A stretch of DNA of 64,000 nt from Rhizobium rhizogenes (GCF_002005205.3 NZ_CP019702.2:124001-188000); one strand, 5' to 3'; shown: positions 8,082 to 17,991, counted from the stretch's first letter. Notes: generated by a model not told the origin, from the sequence alone. Numbers and translations are program-made.

Positions 8082-10195
8082 TCAGCCGTTCCTTCCTTTC
8101 CTCGATTGCCTTTCGGCTGCCCTTTGCGATCGTCTTTACCTGCGTCCTCGTCTTCAGCCTGTCAGCCATCGCCATTTATGGCCTGCAGCGCGCCCGCGAT
8201 GAGATGGCAGCCTATGGCTTGCAGGCCTTTTCCAGTCTCGCCAAGGCGTCGCTGGTCTCGCGGCAGGTCTCCGATCTCGTTTCCAGCGCACCTTTCCTGA
8301 TGAATGCCGCCTCGCCCTATCGCGTTTCCAGCGAGAGCCGCTCCGTGGTCCAGCAGGTCGACCTGCTGCTTGAGATGACCGGGCCGGGCAGCGGCGAACG
8401 GGCCGCGCGCGGCTTTGCGAGCGAACGCATCGTTGAACTGCTCCAGCTTATCCGGGCGCAGACGCTCGATCTCGCCAAGGATGCCGATGCCGCGCAGGCG
8501 CACAAGGCGGAAGCGGCGGCGGCATTGGGCGAAATCGCCACCGGTCGCGGCATCCTCGACCCGGAGCTGCGCCGGCGCATGAACGGCATCGTGCAGGCCG
8601 CCTCCGCATCCGACAGTCTTTTCCAGCTGGGCGAACTGCGCCGCCGTTATGTCGCAGAAACCACGGCCCGCCAGCAGGGTTACCCCGGCGAGCGGCTGCC
8701 TTTGGCCGAAATGCAGCCCTATGAGCGGGTCTTTGCAGCCCAGAGCCGTTATCTCCTCGAAATGTTCGCCATCCGCGCCTCGGTATCGCGGCTTCACACC
8801 GTGTCGCGCGATCTTTCCCATGTCACGGAAACCCAGGGCGATGCGGTTGCCCGCAGCCTGAACGAAGACCTGATCTCCACCTCCGATGCGCTCAGTCGCC
8901 TGCTGGTCATCGTGGCCGTCGCCTCCCTTCTGGTTCTGGTGGTGGCGATCCTCTCCATCCGCTCGGTGATGCGGGTGTCACGCGGGATCGCGGCGCTCTC
9001 CAACGGCATGAATGCGCTTGCCAAAGGCGAAAAGGATGTCGGCCCGCCCTCCTATAGCGGCTCGGAAACGGAGCTGATCCGCCTGCTCGATGCATTCCGC
9101 GCCTTTCATGACAGCGTCGACCGCGTCTCGCGCCTCAGGCGCACGGCGGAAGCGGCGGCCCGCACCATCCGCTCGACCTTCCGCAACATGAATGAGGGCA
9201 TAGCGCTGTTTGATGCAACCGGCCGGCCGATCACCATGAACCGCCGCATCATCGAACTGGTTGGGCGCTCCGGCTCGTCGCGCAAACTGCCGATCCGTCG
9301 GTTTGTCGAGCCGGTCCCGGAAATCGATCCGATGCTCCTGCCCTTCGAGAGCGAAAAGGGCGAATTGATGGAGCGCGCCGTCGTGCGCCACCGCACCACG
9401 GATGAGCGGGTGATCGAAGTATCGATGTCGCGCCAGCCGGATGGCGGCATCGTGCTGCTTGCCCGCGATGTCACAGCACTCGACCGGCAGGAGGCGGAAG
9501 CCGTAAAGGCCCAGCGGCTGGACGGCATCATGCGCATGACCCACCAGGTCAGCCATGAGGTGGGCAACATGATCGGCATCATCACCGGCAGCCTTGGCCT
9601 GCTGGAGCGCGAGGCGGGTTTCAACGACCGCCAGAACCGCCACATCGCCCGCATCCGCAAGGCGGCGGATCGCGGCCGGTCTCTCGCCAGCAGCATGTTG
9701 ACCATCGGCAGCCAGCAGCCGATCCATCCAAGCTCAATCAATGTCGCCAACCTGCTGCGCGGCATGGCCGATATTCTCGAGATCGCGGTCGGCCCCAAAT
9801 GCCGGATCGCGCTCGATCTCGATGACGGTCTTCCCACAATCCCGCTCGACCCGGCACTTTTCGAGCAATCCATCCTCAACCTCTGCCTCAATGCGGCGGC
9901 AGCCATGCCTGATGGCGGTCTGATCTCGATCGAGGCGGCCTGCGAGAAGGATGCACTGGTGATATCGGTCACCGACGAAGGCATCGGCATGACGCCGGAG
10001 GCGGTGGACAAGGCCTTTGAGCCCTATTTCACCACCCGTGGGGACCATGGCGGCGCGGGCCTTGGCCTTGCCATGGTCTATGGCTTCGTGCGCCAGAGCG
10101 GCGGCGAGGCGCATATCAGTTCCAAGCCCGGTGAAGGGGCGAAGGTGCAGCTGACATTTCCGGCAGGCACCGGGCTGGCGCAAAGGTCGGCCTGA
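8078..10195 (+). CDS. Membrane sensor histidine kinase
   Basis: Inner-membrane kinase, 705 residues, partner of the preceding regulator. TM1 is at about 12-35 and TM2 at about 280-303, bounding a roughly 240-residue, mostly helical periplasmic sensor. A HAMP-like linker (about 300-355) and a PAS-like segment (MNEGIALFDATGRPITMN, about 375-470) follow. The phospho-acceptor is His493 in MTHQVSHEVGNMIG, and the ATPase domain has the N box (LNLCLNAAAAMPDGG), DEGIGM, FEPYFTTR and GGAGLGLAM. No receiver or HPt domain is fused, so the phosphoryl goes straight to the regulator. Translationally coupled to the regulator by GTGA. The signal is unknown; the neighbouring importer suggests its substrate or a loaded binding protein. 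Confidence 0.94.
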   Translation: MISRSFLSSIAFRLPFAIVFTCVLVFSLSAIAIYGLQRARDEMAAYGLQAFSSLAKASLVSRQVSDLVSSAPFLMNAASPYRVSSESRSVVQQVDLLLEMTGPGSGERAARGFASERIVELLQLIRAQTLDLAKDADAAQAHKAEAAAALGEIATGRGILDPELRRRMNGIVQAASASDSLFQLGELRRRYVAETTARQQGYPGERLPLAEMQPYERVFAAQSRYLLEMFAIRASVSRLHTVSRDLSHVTETQGDAVARSLNEDLISTSDALSRLLVIVAVASLLVLVVAILSIRSVMRVSRGIAALSNGMNALAKGEKDVGPPSYSGSETELIRLLDAFRAFHDSVDRVSRLRRTAEAAARTIRSTFRNMNEGIALFDATGRPITMNRRIIELVGRSGSSRKLPIRRFVEPVPEIDPMLLPFESEKGELMERAVVRHRTTDERVIEVSMSRQPDGGIVLLARDVTALDRQEAEAVKAQRLDGIMRMTHQVSHEVGNMIGIITGSLGLLEREAGFNDRQNRHIARIRKAADRGRSLASSMLTIGSQQPIHPSSINVANLLRGMADILEIAVGPKCRIALDLDDGLPTIPLDPALFEQSILNLCLNAAAAMPDGGLISIEAACEKDALVISVTDEGIGMTPEAVDKAFEPYFTTRGDHGGAGLGLAMVYGFVRQSGGEAHISSKPGEGAKVQLTFPAGTGLAQRSA

Positions 10196-10225
10196 AGCGG
10201 CTTCCGCGCTCGGCCAGGCGGCCGG

Positions 10226-10870
10226 TCAATCCTTCGCGCCGGCGGCCTCCAGCAGCGCAACGATTTCCGTCAGCCCTCTTTCGTGGGCATGGGCAAGCGC
10301 GGTCCTTCCGTCAAAATCCTTCACCGCAACGTCAGCGCCACCGGCAAGAAGCGACCGGACGATCCGCTGCGATACCGCCCCGCCATCTCTCAGGATTGTG
10401 ACTTCAAGCAGGGCCGTCCAGCCGAGCCGGTTGACGTGATCGACATCCACACCGGCTGCAAGCAGCATATCGACAGCTTCCGGATGCCCCTTTTCTGCGG
10501 CTGGAATGAGGGCGGTACCGCCAAAGCGGTTGGTACTTTCAAGATTTGCACCCTTTTTCAGGATCATCCGCAGAATTTCGGTTCTGCCCTGTGCCCCCGC
10601 CACCAGAAAGGGGCTGTCTTCGATATTGTCGCGGGCATCGACATCGGCACCGGCCTCGAGAAGCAGGCGTGCCGCCGGCACATCATTTTGCCAAACCGCC
10701 ACCAGCAGCGGCGTCTGGCCCTGCGCGTTCCTCTCTTCGGTGGCGCCACTGTTTTTCAGCAGCTGTTCAAGCCGCGCGTGATCCTTCGACGTTACCGCTT
10801 CAAGAACGGAAGCCTGAGCATTTGCGCCAAGGGTCATCATCAGCACTCCACATAAAACCAGTCGTCGCAT
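10226..10870 (-). CDS. Exported ankyrin-repeat protein
   Basis: A 214-residue protein that probably acts outside the cytoplasm as a binding scaffold. The N-terminus (MRRLVLCGVLMMTLGANAQA) is a signal peptide. Four to five ankyrin repeats follow, recognisable by GQTPLLVAV, ARLLLEAGADVDARDN, GRTEILRMILKKGANLES, GHPEAVDMLLAAGVDVDHVN and GRTALAHAHERG. I chose the ATG at 10870 because GAGG lies 5 bases upstream; two in-frame GTG codons just before it are alternatives. It converges with the kinase gene (stop 30 bases away) and stands alone. Exported ankyrin proteins occur in many proteobacteria, some near catalases or peptidases. No partner is visible here. Confidence 0.85.
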   Translation of the reverse strand: MRRLVLCGVLMMTLGANAQASVLEAVTSKDHARLEQLLKNSGATEERNAQGQTPLLVAVWQNDVPAARLLLEAGADVDARDNIEDSPFLVAGAQGRTEILRMILKKGANLESTNRFGGTALIPAAEKGHPEAVDMLLAAGVDVDHVNRLGWTALLEVTILRDGGAVSQRIVRSLLAGGADVAVKDFDGRTALAHAHERGLTEIVALLEAAGAKD

Positions 10871-10962
10871 CACCACCTCGAAAGAATGCCGGCACCGGTG
10901 GTGCGGGCAGCACCATTATTCCAGACGACCGGCATTCGCTTCAAGACCCGCTTTTTGCCGCC

Positions 10963-12774
10963 TCAGGCCATCTGCACGAAATGACCGGGTGAAACAGTCC
11001 TGTAAGTCCGCTCCGGCGCTTCATAACCCATTGCCCGTATGGGGCTTTTCAGCTCGTCATTGGAAACGCTGCGTCTTATACCGCGCCGCGCCGGATCGGG
11101 TACCGGCACGGCGGCCATCAGCTTTTTCGTATAGGCATGCTGCGGATTGTCGAAGACCGCCGCCCGCGGGCCGATTTCGACGATCTCGCCGAGATACATC
11201 ACCGCGACGCGATGGCTGACGCGTTCCACCACCGCCATGTCATGCGAGATGAACAGGAAAGCGAGGTTGAGGCTCTGCTGCAAGTCGAGCAACAGGTTGC
11301 AGACCTGCGCCTTGATCGAGACATCGAGCGCCGAGACGCTTTCATCAGCCACGATAACCTTGGGATCAAGCGCAAGCGCCCGGGCAATGGCAATGCGCTG
11401 GCGCTGGCCGCCGGAAAACTCATGCGGGTAGCGGCCGGCCATATCGGCCGACAGGCCAACCTTTTCCAGGAGATCGGCGGTTTTTTCCTTCGCCTGTTTC
11501 GTGGTGCCCAGCCTGTGCTTGATGAAGGGTTCGGAAATCGCCGTGCCCACCGTCATGCGCGGATTGAGCGACGAGAACGGGTCCTGAAAGATCATCTGGA
11601 CGGATTTGCGCATGTTGCGCAGGCCGGTGGTATCAAGCCGCATCACATCGTAGCCATCGAGCGATACATCGCCGGACGACGGCTCCACGAGGCGCATGAT
11701 CGAGCGGCCCGTGGTGGATTTTCCGCAGCCGGATTCACCGACCAGCGCCAGCGTCTCGCCCTGGAACAGATCGAAGGAGACGTTTTCGACGGCATGAACC
11801 GCACCCGTCTGCCGCGCCAGCAGGCCGGAGCGGATAGGGAAACGCGTGACAAGGTTCTTGACCGATAAAACCGGCGTCTGCCCGCTCGCCACGGTCTCGG
11901 CCACCTCCTGAGGCTCGGTTGAAAGACCGGTTTTCATGTCGAGCACCGGAAAACGCGTCGGCCATTGCCGGTCGCGCATCGAGCCGAGCTTCGGCACCGC
12001 CGAAAGCAGCGCCCGCGTATAGGGGTGCTTGCCGCGTTTGAATATCTCCTCGGTCGGGCCGGTCTCGACCTCGTCGCCGCGATACATGACGATCGTCCGG
12101 TCGGCGATTTCGGCCACCACGCCCATGTCGTGGGTGATGAAGAGAACCGACATGCCCTCCTCTTCCTGCAGCAGCTTGATGAGATCGAGGATCTGCCCCT
12201 GAATGGTGACGTCGAGCGCCGTCGTCGGCTCATCGGCGATCAGCAGCTTCGGCCGCGAGGCGAGCGCCATGGCAATCATTACCCGCTGGCGCATGCCGCC
12301 GGAAAACTGATGCGGATATTCGTCAAAACGGCTGGCCGCATTGGGAATACGGACCTTTTCCAGAAGCCGCACCGTCTCCGCCCGCGCCTCCTGTTTCGAA
12401 AGCCCCTTGTGCCTGATGAGGACTTCGGAAATCTGGCGGCCGATGGTGAAGATCGGATTGAGCGAGGTCATCGGCTCCTGAAAGATCATCGAGATATCGT
12501 TGCCGCGCACGCCGCGCATCTCTTTTTCGGAAAGCGCCAGCAGATTGCGCCCATTGAGCAGCACTTCGCCTTCGATCCGGCTGGAGGAAGGCGCAAGCAG
12601 ACGCATGAGTGACAGCGAAGTGACGGACTTGCCGGAACCGGATTCGCCGACAATCGCAACGGTTTCACCCGGCGCAACATCGAAGGAGACGTTGCGCACG
12701 ACGCTTTTCCATTCGTCATCAACGAGAAAGGACGTGGTCAGGTTACGGACGGAGAGGACGGGTTTTGTTTCCAT
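10963..12774 (-). CDS. ABC transporter ATPase, fused DppD-DppF type (GsiA-like)
   Basis: A single chain with two complete nucleotide-binding domains, as in the glutathione importer ATPase GsiA. Domain 1 has Walker A GESGSGKS, signature [10 protein letters not shown] and Walker [13 protein letters not shown]. Domain 2 has [18 protein letters not shown] and [12 protein letters not shown] (Glu-Ser where most have Glu-Pro). Each is followed by the peptide-importer extension ([22 protein letters not shown]). From the ATG at 12774 it is 603 residues; GGTGAG lies 5 bases before it. An in-frame start at 12795 would overlap the transferase gene. Last gene of the operon regulator-SBP-permease-permease-ggt-ATPase. 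Confidence 0.92.
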   Translation of the reverse strand: METKPVLSVRNLTTSFLVDDEWKSVVRNVSFDVAPGETVAIVGESGSGKSVTSLSLMRLLAPSSSRIEGEVLLNGRNLLALSEKEMRGVRGNDISMIFQEPMTSLNPIFTIGRQISEVLIRHKGLSKQEARAETVRLLEKVRIPNAASRFDEYPHQFSGGMRQRVMIAMALASRPKLLIADEPTTALDVTIQGQILDLIKLLQEEEGMSVLFITHDMGVVAEIADRTIVMYRGDEVETGPTEEIFKRGKHPYTRALLSAVPKLGSMRDRQWPTRFPVLDMKTGLSTEPQEVAETVASGQTPVLSVKNLVTRFPIRSGLLARQTGAVHAVENVSFDLFQGETLALVGESGCGKSTTGRSIMRLVEPSSGDVSLDGYDVMRLDTTGLRNMRKSVQMIFQDPFSSLNPRMTVGTAISEPFIKHRLGTTKQAKEKTADLLEKVGLSADMAGRYPHEFSGGQRQRIAIARALALDPKVIVADESVSALDVSIKAQVCNLLLDLQQSLNLAFLFISHDMAVVERVSHRVAVMYLGEIVEIGPRAAVFDNPQHAYTKKLMAAVPVPDPARRGIRRSVSNDELKSPIRAMGYEAPERTYRTVSPGHFVQMA

Positions 12775-12778
12775 GGTC

Positions 12779-14563
12779 TCACCGCCCCACCGCATAGGCC
12801 TGCATCAGCCGCGGTGTCGCGGCGGCGCGCAGCAGGCCGTCCGCATCCCGCCTTGCTGCCGTCAATCGCCCGACCGACCAGGCATCGGCAACCGTGACCC
12901 GGTGGCCGCGACGGCGAAGCTCATCGAGCGTCGCCTCACCCGCTGTGCTTTCCACCATGATTTCACCCGGCGAGCTGGTGCGCGGATAAAACGAGCCCGG
13001 AAAATGCGAGGTGTGGAACAAAGGCATGTCGATGGCCGCCTGCAGGTTCTTGCCGTGATGGGCATAACGCAGGAAGAAAGGCAGTTGCCACTGGTCCTGC
13101 TGATCGCCCCCCGGTGTGCCGAAGACCATCGAGGGCCGCCCCTGATGCAACGCAAGCGAGGGCGTCAGCGTGGTGCGCGGGCGTTTGCCCGGCGCAAGCG
13201 AGGTCGGCAGGCCTTCCTTCAGCCAGAACATCTGGGCGCGGGAATTGAGTGCGAAACCGAGGCCCGGCACGACCGGCGACGATTGCAGCCAGCCGCCCGA
13301 CGGCGTGGTGGACACCATATTGCCCCAGCGGTCGATGACGTCGATATGCACCGTGTCACCGCGCTTCTCCGTCAGGTGCGACATGGTCGGCTCGTAGACG
13401 GTGCCCTTGCCGCTCATCTCGGCCAGCATGGCCATGGTGGCGTCCACCTGCTTTTCGTATCCGGGCACGGTGCCGGGGCGCAGCGCCAGCGAGGCCTCGC
13501 GGCCGATCAGCGCCCGGCGTCCGGCATTATAACCCTCGGAGAGAAGATATTCCGTTGGTATCTGACCAAATTCCGGGTCGCCGTAATAGACCTCGCGGTC
13601 GGCGAAGGCGAGCTTCATGGCCTCAACGATGGTGTGGATGAAATCAGGCCCGGACGGGTCCATGGCCGCAATGTCGAAGCCCTTCAGAAGCGCAAGCGAT
13701 TGCAGCAGAACCGGACCCTGTCCCCAGGCGGGCGTCTTGGCAATCGTCCAGTCGTGATAGTCGAGCGTCTGCGGCGCTTCGACGGTGGCGCTCCACCCGG
13801 CCATATCCTGCGCCGTCAGCACACCCTTGTGCCGTGCGCCACTGGCATCCATGACTTCCGCCGTCTTTACGTAACTGTCGATAGCTTCCGCAACGAAACC
13901 CCGGTAGAAGGCATCGCGCGCCGCCTCGATCTGGTTTTCGCGGCCGGTACGCGCTTCGGCTTCGGTGATAATCCGCTGATAGGTCGCAGCCAGAACCGGA
14001 TTACGGAAATTGGCGTGAGGCTCGGGTGCGGCACCACCCGGCAGCCATGTCTCATAGGATGTCGGCCATTCCTTCTCGAAGAAATCGGCCAGCCCCTTGA
14101 TGGTGGCGGAGACACGCGGCAGCGTTGGATGCCCCTGCTCGGCATAATAGATGGCGGGTTCCAGCACGTCGCGCACGCTCATCGTGCCATAATCGCGCAG
14201 CATCAGCATCCAGCCGTCGAAGGCACCGGGGATGACGGTGGCCAGCAGCCCGTCGCCGGGGATCAGTTTCAGCCCTTCCGAAGTGTAATGTTCGATCGTC
14301 GCACCGCTCGGGGCCGGACCCTGTGCGCAGATGACTTCGACCTTGTCCTTCTGCTTTGAATAAAACACGGCCGGCATATCCCCGCCGGGGCCACAGAGAT
14401 GCGGTTCGACAATCTGCAGCACAAAGCCGGTGGCGACAGCGGCGTCGAAAGCATTACCGCCCTTTTCGAGAATGGCCATGCCAACGGCCGAGGCGATCCA
14501 GTGCGTTGAGGTGACGACGCCGAAGGTGCCAAGAATTTCAGGGCGTGTGGTGAATTCAGTCAT
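12779..14563 (-). CDS. ggt: Gamma-glutamyltransferase family protein, apparently cytoplasmic
   Basis: N-terminal nucleophile hydrolase, 594 residues, that cleaves or transfers gamma-glutamyl groups from glutathione or gamma-glutamyl peptides. The precursor normally self-cleaves before a catalytic Thr; here the candidate is Thr404 in RGDTVHIDVID. Other family features are GGNAFDAAVATG, CGPGGDMPAVFY near the N-terminus, PSGGWLQSS and GTPGGDQQDQWQ near the C-terminus. No signal peptide is seen, unlike the periplasmic E. coli enzyme, so it probably works on peptides after import. It sits between the permease genes and the ATPase gene of a peptide-type importer, 22 bases from the permease. Substrate within the family is uncertain. 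Confidence 0.9.
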   Translation of the reverse strand: MTEFTTRPEILGTFGVVTSTHWIASAVGMAILEKGGNAFDAAVATGFVLQIVEPHLCGPGGDMPAVFYSKQKDKVEVICAQGPAPSGATIEHYTSEGLKLIPGDGLLATVIPGAFDGWMLMLRDYGTMSVRDVLEPAIYYAEQGHPTLPRVSATIKGLADFFEKEWPTSYETWLPGGAAPEPHANFRNPVLAATYQRIITEAEARTGRENQIEAARDAFYRGFVAEAIDSYVKTAEVMDASGARHKGVLTAQDMAGWSATVEAPQTLDYHDWTIAKTPAWGQGPVLLQSLALLKGFDIAAMDPSGPDFIHTIVEAMKLAFADREVYYGDPEFGQIPTEYLLSEGYNAGRRALIGREASLALRPGTVPGYEKQVDATMAMLAEMSGKGTVYEPTMSHLTEKRGDTVHIDVIDRWGNMVSTTPSGGWLQSSPVVPGLGFALNSRAQMFWLKEGLPTSLAPGKRPRTTLTPSLALHQGRPSMVFGTPGGDQQDQWQLPFFLRYAHHGKNLQAAIDMPLFHTSHFPGSFYPRTSSPGEIMVESTAGEATLDELRRRGHRVTVADAWSVGRLTAARRDADGLLRAAATPRLMQAYAVGR

Positions 14564-14584
14564 TCCGATATTCCTTGTAAAAAA

Positions 14585-15457
14585 TCATGCTTCGCGCGGA
14601 TCGAGCGCGTCACGCAGGCCATCACCCAGAAGATTGAAACCGATAACGACGAGGAAGATGGCGATGCCGGGCCACATCGTCATCCACGGCGCCTGGCTGA
14701 GGAAATTCTTCGCGGTGTTCAGCATCGAACCCCAGGAGGGCGCCGGCGCCTGCTGGCCAAGACCGAGGAAGGAAAGGCTCGCCTCCGCAATGATGGCGGT
14801 CGCCACCGTCAGTGTCGCCTGCACGATGATGGGGGCAAAGACATTCGGCAGGATATAACGGGTCATGATGTCGATATGGTTGAGGCCGATCGACCTCGCG
14901 CCTTCGACATAATCCTCCATCTTGACCGCCAGCACCTGCCCGCGCGTCAGCCGCACGAAGATCGGCATGGCGGAAAGGCCGATGGCGATCATCGCATTGG
15001 TAAGGCTCGGGCCGAGGAAGGCGGCAAGCGCGATTGCCATGATCAGGAACGGCATGGCGAGCAGCGCTTCGGTGATGCGCGAGATGACCATATCCACCCA
15101 GCCGCCGAAATAGCCCGAAATCAGGCCGAAGGGCACGCCGATGACGACCGCGATCATCACCGAGACGACACCTGCCATCAGCGAGGCGCGGGCGCCATAG
15201 ATCATGCGCGAGAGAATGTCGCGGCCGAGATCGTCGGTGCCGAGCCAGTGGGCTGCCGATGGCGCCTTTCGAATGGCCGACCAGCTCGTCGCAACCGGGT
15301 CGGCAATCGGCAGGATCGGCGCGGCAATGGCAAGCACGGCGAAGAACAGCACAATGATCATGCCAACAAGCGCCGATTTGTTGCGCTTCATTTTTTTCCA
15401 GGCGCGGCTTTCCTGCCGTGTCGCCGGTACGGATAAGTTTTGATCGAGAACGGTCAT
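14585..15457 (-). CDS. Peptide/glutathione-type ABC permease (DppC/GsiD-like)
   Basis: Inner-membrane subunit, 290 residues from the ATG at 15457 (MTVLDQNL). It has the DppC-type N-terminal stretch (RAWKKMKRNKSALVGMIIVLF), the OppC segment LGTDDLGRDILSRMIYGAR and the ATPase-docking loop YVEGARSIGLNHIDIMTRYILPNV. About six helices are visible. I rejected the longer in-frame start at 15511 because it overlaps the other permease gene. The DppB-like gene ends 10 bases upstream, so the two are co-translated partners. Confidence 0.9.
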   Translation of the reverse strand: MTVLDQNLSVPATRQESRAWKKMKRNKSALVGMIIVLFFAVLAIAAPILPIADPVATSWSAIRKAPSAAHWLGTDDLGRDILSRMIYGARASLMAGVVSVMIAVVIGVPFGLISGYFGGWVDMVISRITEALLAMPFLIMAIALAAFLGPSLTNAMIAIGLSAMPIFVRLTRGQVLAVKMEDYVEGARSIGLNHIDIMTRYILPNVFAPIIVQATLTVATAIIAEASLSFLGLGQQAPAPSWGSMLNTAKNFLSQAPWMTMWPGIAIFLVVIGFNLLGDGLRDALDPREA

Positions 15458-15467
15458 GATATCAGCC

Positions 15468-16415
15468 TCAGATCGTCGCCCTGAGGCGGGGGTTGAGCAG
15501 GACATAGGCAATGTCGGCCAGAAGGTTCATGAGAATGAAACCGACGGCGGTGCAGAGCACGATGCCCTGTACGACGGCATAATCGCGGGTGAACACCGCA
15601 TCGACCGTCATCTTGCCGAAGCCGGGAATGGTGAAAATCTGCTCCGTCAGGACCGCGCCGGCCAGCAACTCGCCGAAGAGCAGCGCCAGCAGCGTGATGA
15701 CCGGCAGCAGTGCGTTGCGGAAACTATGCGACAGGATGATCTCGCGCGGAGAAAGTCCCTTGGCCCGGGCGGTGCGGATATAATCGGAACTTAAAACCGC
15801 CACCATGGCCGAACGTGTATGACGCATCAGCGTTGCCGCAAGCGCGTTGCCCAGCACGAAGGCCGGCATGATCATGGTTTCGATGGAACGGACAGGGTCG
15901 ACGAAGATCGATTCATAACCGGATGCCGGCAGCCAGCCGAGCTTCACCGACACCAGCAGGATCAGCATGATGCCGAGCCAGAAATTCGGGATCGATAGGC
16001 CGGAAAGCGCCACGATATTGGCCGTGTAGTCGATCCACGTATTCTTCTTGACGGCGGCCAGGATGCCGATGGGAATGCCGATGACCATGGCAAAGAACAT
16101 CGCCATGACAGCCAGCTGAATGGTGACCGGCAGCTTCTGGCCGATCAGTTCCAGCACCGGCTGGTTGGTGCGCAGCGAAATGCCGAAATCGCCCGTCACC
16201 ACACCGCCCAGCCAGTTGAGATATTGCAGCGGCACGGGGTCATTGAGGCGATATTTCTCGCGCAGGAATTCAATCGTCGCCGGGTCGCGCTCCTCGCCAG
16301 CCATGGCAAGAACCGGATCGCCCGGCAGGAGTTTCTGCAGCGAGAAGACGAAGATGGAAATGATCAGAAGCGTCGGGATCGCGACCAGCAGTCGCTTGCC
16401 GATGTAAACAGGCAT
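15468..16415 (-). CDS. Peptide/glutathione-type ABC permease (DppB/GsiC-like)
   Basis: Inner-membrane subunit, 315 residues from ATG 16415 (MPVYIGKRLL), with GGGGGC-rich sequence upstream as a possible ribosome site. The DppB hallmarks are present: LLPGDPVLAMAGEE after helix 1, RYLNWLGGVVTGDFG-like periplasmic text, SGLSIPNFWLGIML, YIRTARAKGLSPREIILSHSFRNALLPV (EAA loop) and FTIPGFGKMTVDAVFTRD near the end. A stem-loop (16450-16467) separates it from the binding-protein gene. Confidence 0.9.
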   Translation of the reverse strand: MPVYIGKRLLVAIPTLLIISIFVFSLQKLLPGDPVLAMAGEERDPATIEFLREKYRLNDPVPLQYLNWLGGVVTGDFGISLRTNQPVLELIGQKLPVTIQLAVMAMFFAMVIGIPIGILAAVKKNTWIDYTANIVALSGLSIPNFWLGIMLILLVSVKLGWLPASGYESIFVDPVRSIETMIMPAFVLGNALAATLMRHTRSAMVAVLSSDYIRTARAKGLSPREIILSHSFRNALLPVITLLALLFGELLAGAVLTEQIFTIPGFGKMTVDAVFTRDYAVVQGIVLCTAVGFILMNLLADIAYVLLNPRLRATI

Positions 16416-16449
16416 GGCATTGCCCCCGTTTGAGTCAGGTGCTGCGGGC

Positions 16450-16467
16450 CGCACGGCAAGCCGTGCG
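16450..16467 (-). other. Stem-loop after the peptide-type binding-protein gene
   Basis: CGCACGGC (16450-16457) and GCCGTGCG (16460-16467) form a perfect 8-bp stem with a two-base gap, located 16 bases past the binding-protein stop and 35 bases before the permease start. No U tract follows. Likely an mRNA 3'-end-stabilising or attenuating element. Confidence 0.6.
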
Positions 16468-16482
16468 ACCTGTTCAAAGCTG

Positions 16483-17991
16483 TCAGTCCTTGGAAACGCC
16501 GAGAAGGCGAATCATGCCATCGGGCGACGGCGCCCAGCCCTTGACCTTGTTGGAAATGGCATAGGCATAAGGCTGGTGGCCGAGATAGATGATCGGCATG
16601 TCATCGTTGAGGATGACGCTTGCGGCATCGTATTTTTCCTTGCGGACCGCATCTTCGGTCGAGGCGCGGGCCTCGTTCAGCAGCTTGTCGACTTCAGGAT
16701 TGCAATATTTCACATCGTTGATGCCGCCCTTGCAGGTGACGAACTGGTGTAGGTTGCCATCGGGATCGATACGCCCCGACCAGTCGGAACGGCTGAGCTG
16801 GTAATTGCCGGCGGTCTGTTCGGACAGAAGCGTGGCAAATTCGGTCGCCTTCAGAGTGACGTTGAAACCGGCCTCGGCCACCATGGACTGGATGACCTGC
16901 ATCATCTGCGTCTGCGTGGTGTTGTTGGCGTGCTGAAGCTCGACGTCGAGCTTCTCGTAACCCGCCTCCTTCATCAGTTGCTTGGCCTTGTCGATATCGC
17001 GCGGCGGCACCGGCAGGCTCTGGTTGAACCAGGGGCTCGTCGGCGGGAAGGCCTGATTGCCACCCTTGGAGGTGCCTTCAAAGACGATCTGGCCGATCGC
17101 CTCGCGGTCAATGGCATAGGAGAACGCCTGCCGCAGGCGCTTGTCCTTGCCGAGCGGATTATCCGCACGCGCGCCATTGTTCATGTTGACATACATGGCC
17201 ATGTAACCCGGCCCGATTATATCGGCATAGGTCAGCTTGGAGTCGTTCCTGACGGATTCCGCATCGGACGCCGAAATGCGTTCGGCGATATCGAGGTCGC
17301 CGGCGCGAAGGTTTGCAAGCTTCACGGTCGTATCGGGGATCGGCAGATAGACGACCTTGTCGACGAGGACCTTGTCCTTGTCCCAATAGTCAGCGAATTT
17401 CTCGAGCACGATACGGTCCTGCTGGATACGCTCGACAAATTTGAACGGCCCGGCACAAACCGGTTTCGAACCAAAATTCGCGCCCAGTTCCTTGGCCGCC
17501 TTCGGTTCAACGATCATGCCGGCGCGGTCGGAAAGCTGTGCCAGCAGGGTAACGTCGGGCGTCTTCAGCGTGAATTTCACCTCCAGCGGTCCCGCCGCCT
17601 CAACCTTCTCGACCGAGGAGAGCTCGCTTTTGCGGCGCGATTCCGGCAGCGTCATATTGCGCTCGATGGTCGCGACCACGGCAGCCGCATCAAGCGTCTC
17701 GCCATTGTGGAATTTGACACCATCGCGGATTTTCATGGTCAGCACCTTGCCGCCTTCGGACCATGCCCATTCGGTGGCGAGCTGGGGCACGATCTTCATG
17801 TCCTGCGAAATATCCACCAGCTTGTCGCACATCGCGGTGTAGACGATGCGGCCGACGAAGGTGCGCGATTGCGCAGGGTCGAGTACATCGGCATCGTCAT
17901 TGAGGCCGATGCGCAATTCGGACGATAGCGCCGGTGCGGCGAGCAATGCGCTTGCCAGTAGCGCCGCAGTCAAAGTCTGGATCTTTTTCAT
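16483..17991 (-). CDS. Peptide/glutathione-type ABC substrate-binding protein (SBP_bac_5)
   Basis: Periplasmic receptor, 502 residues, signal peptide MKKIQTLTAALLASALLAAPALS. The family-5 pattern is clear: ELRIGLNDDADVLDPAQS, LATEWAWSEGGKVLTMKIRDGVKFHNGETLDA, FVERIQQDRIVLEKFADYW, then LRQAFSYAIDREAIGQIVFEG. ATG 17991 has AGGAAC upstream; the longer reading to 18030 lacks a ribosome site. With a fused GsiA-like ATPase and a gamma-glutamyltransferase in the same operon, glutathione or another gamma-glutamyl peptide is the favoured ligand. That is context inference, since family 5 also binds sugars, peptides and opines. Confidence 0.9.
   Translation of the reverse strand: MKKIQTLTAALLASALLAAPALSSELRIGLNDDADVLDPAQSRTFVGRIVYTAMCDKLVDISQDMKIVPQLATEWAWSEGGKVLTMKIRDGVKFHNGETLDAAAVVATIERNMTLPESRRKSELSSVEKVEAAGPLEVKFTLKTPDVTLLAQLSDRAGMIVEPKAAKELGANFGSKPVCAGPFKFVERIQQDRIVLEKFADYWDKDKVLVDKVVYLPIPDTTVKLANLRAGDLDIAERISASDAESVRNDSKLTYADIIGPGYMAMYVNMNNGARADNPLGKDKRLRQAFSYAIDREAIGQIVFEGTSKGGNQAFPPTSPWFNQSLPVPPRDIDKAKQLMKEAGYEKLDVELQHANNTTQTQMMQVIQSMVAEAGFNVTLKATEFATLLSEQTAGNYQLSRSDWSGRIDPDGNLHQFVTCKGGINDVKYCNPEVDKLLNEARASTEDAVRKEKYDAASVILNDDMPIIYLGHQPYAYAISNKVKGWAPSPDGMIRLLGVSKD

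Noticed and set aside
12500..14359. A plus-strand open frame of 619 codons opposite the ggt gene
   Set aside because: Antisense to a convincing gamma-glutamyltransferase and with low-complexity Arg/Gly content; no ribosome site.
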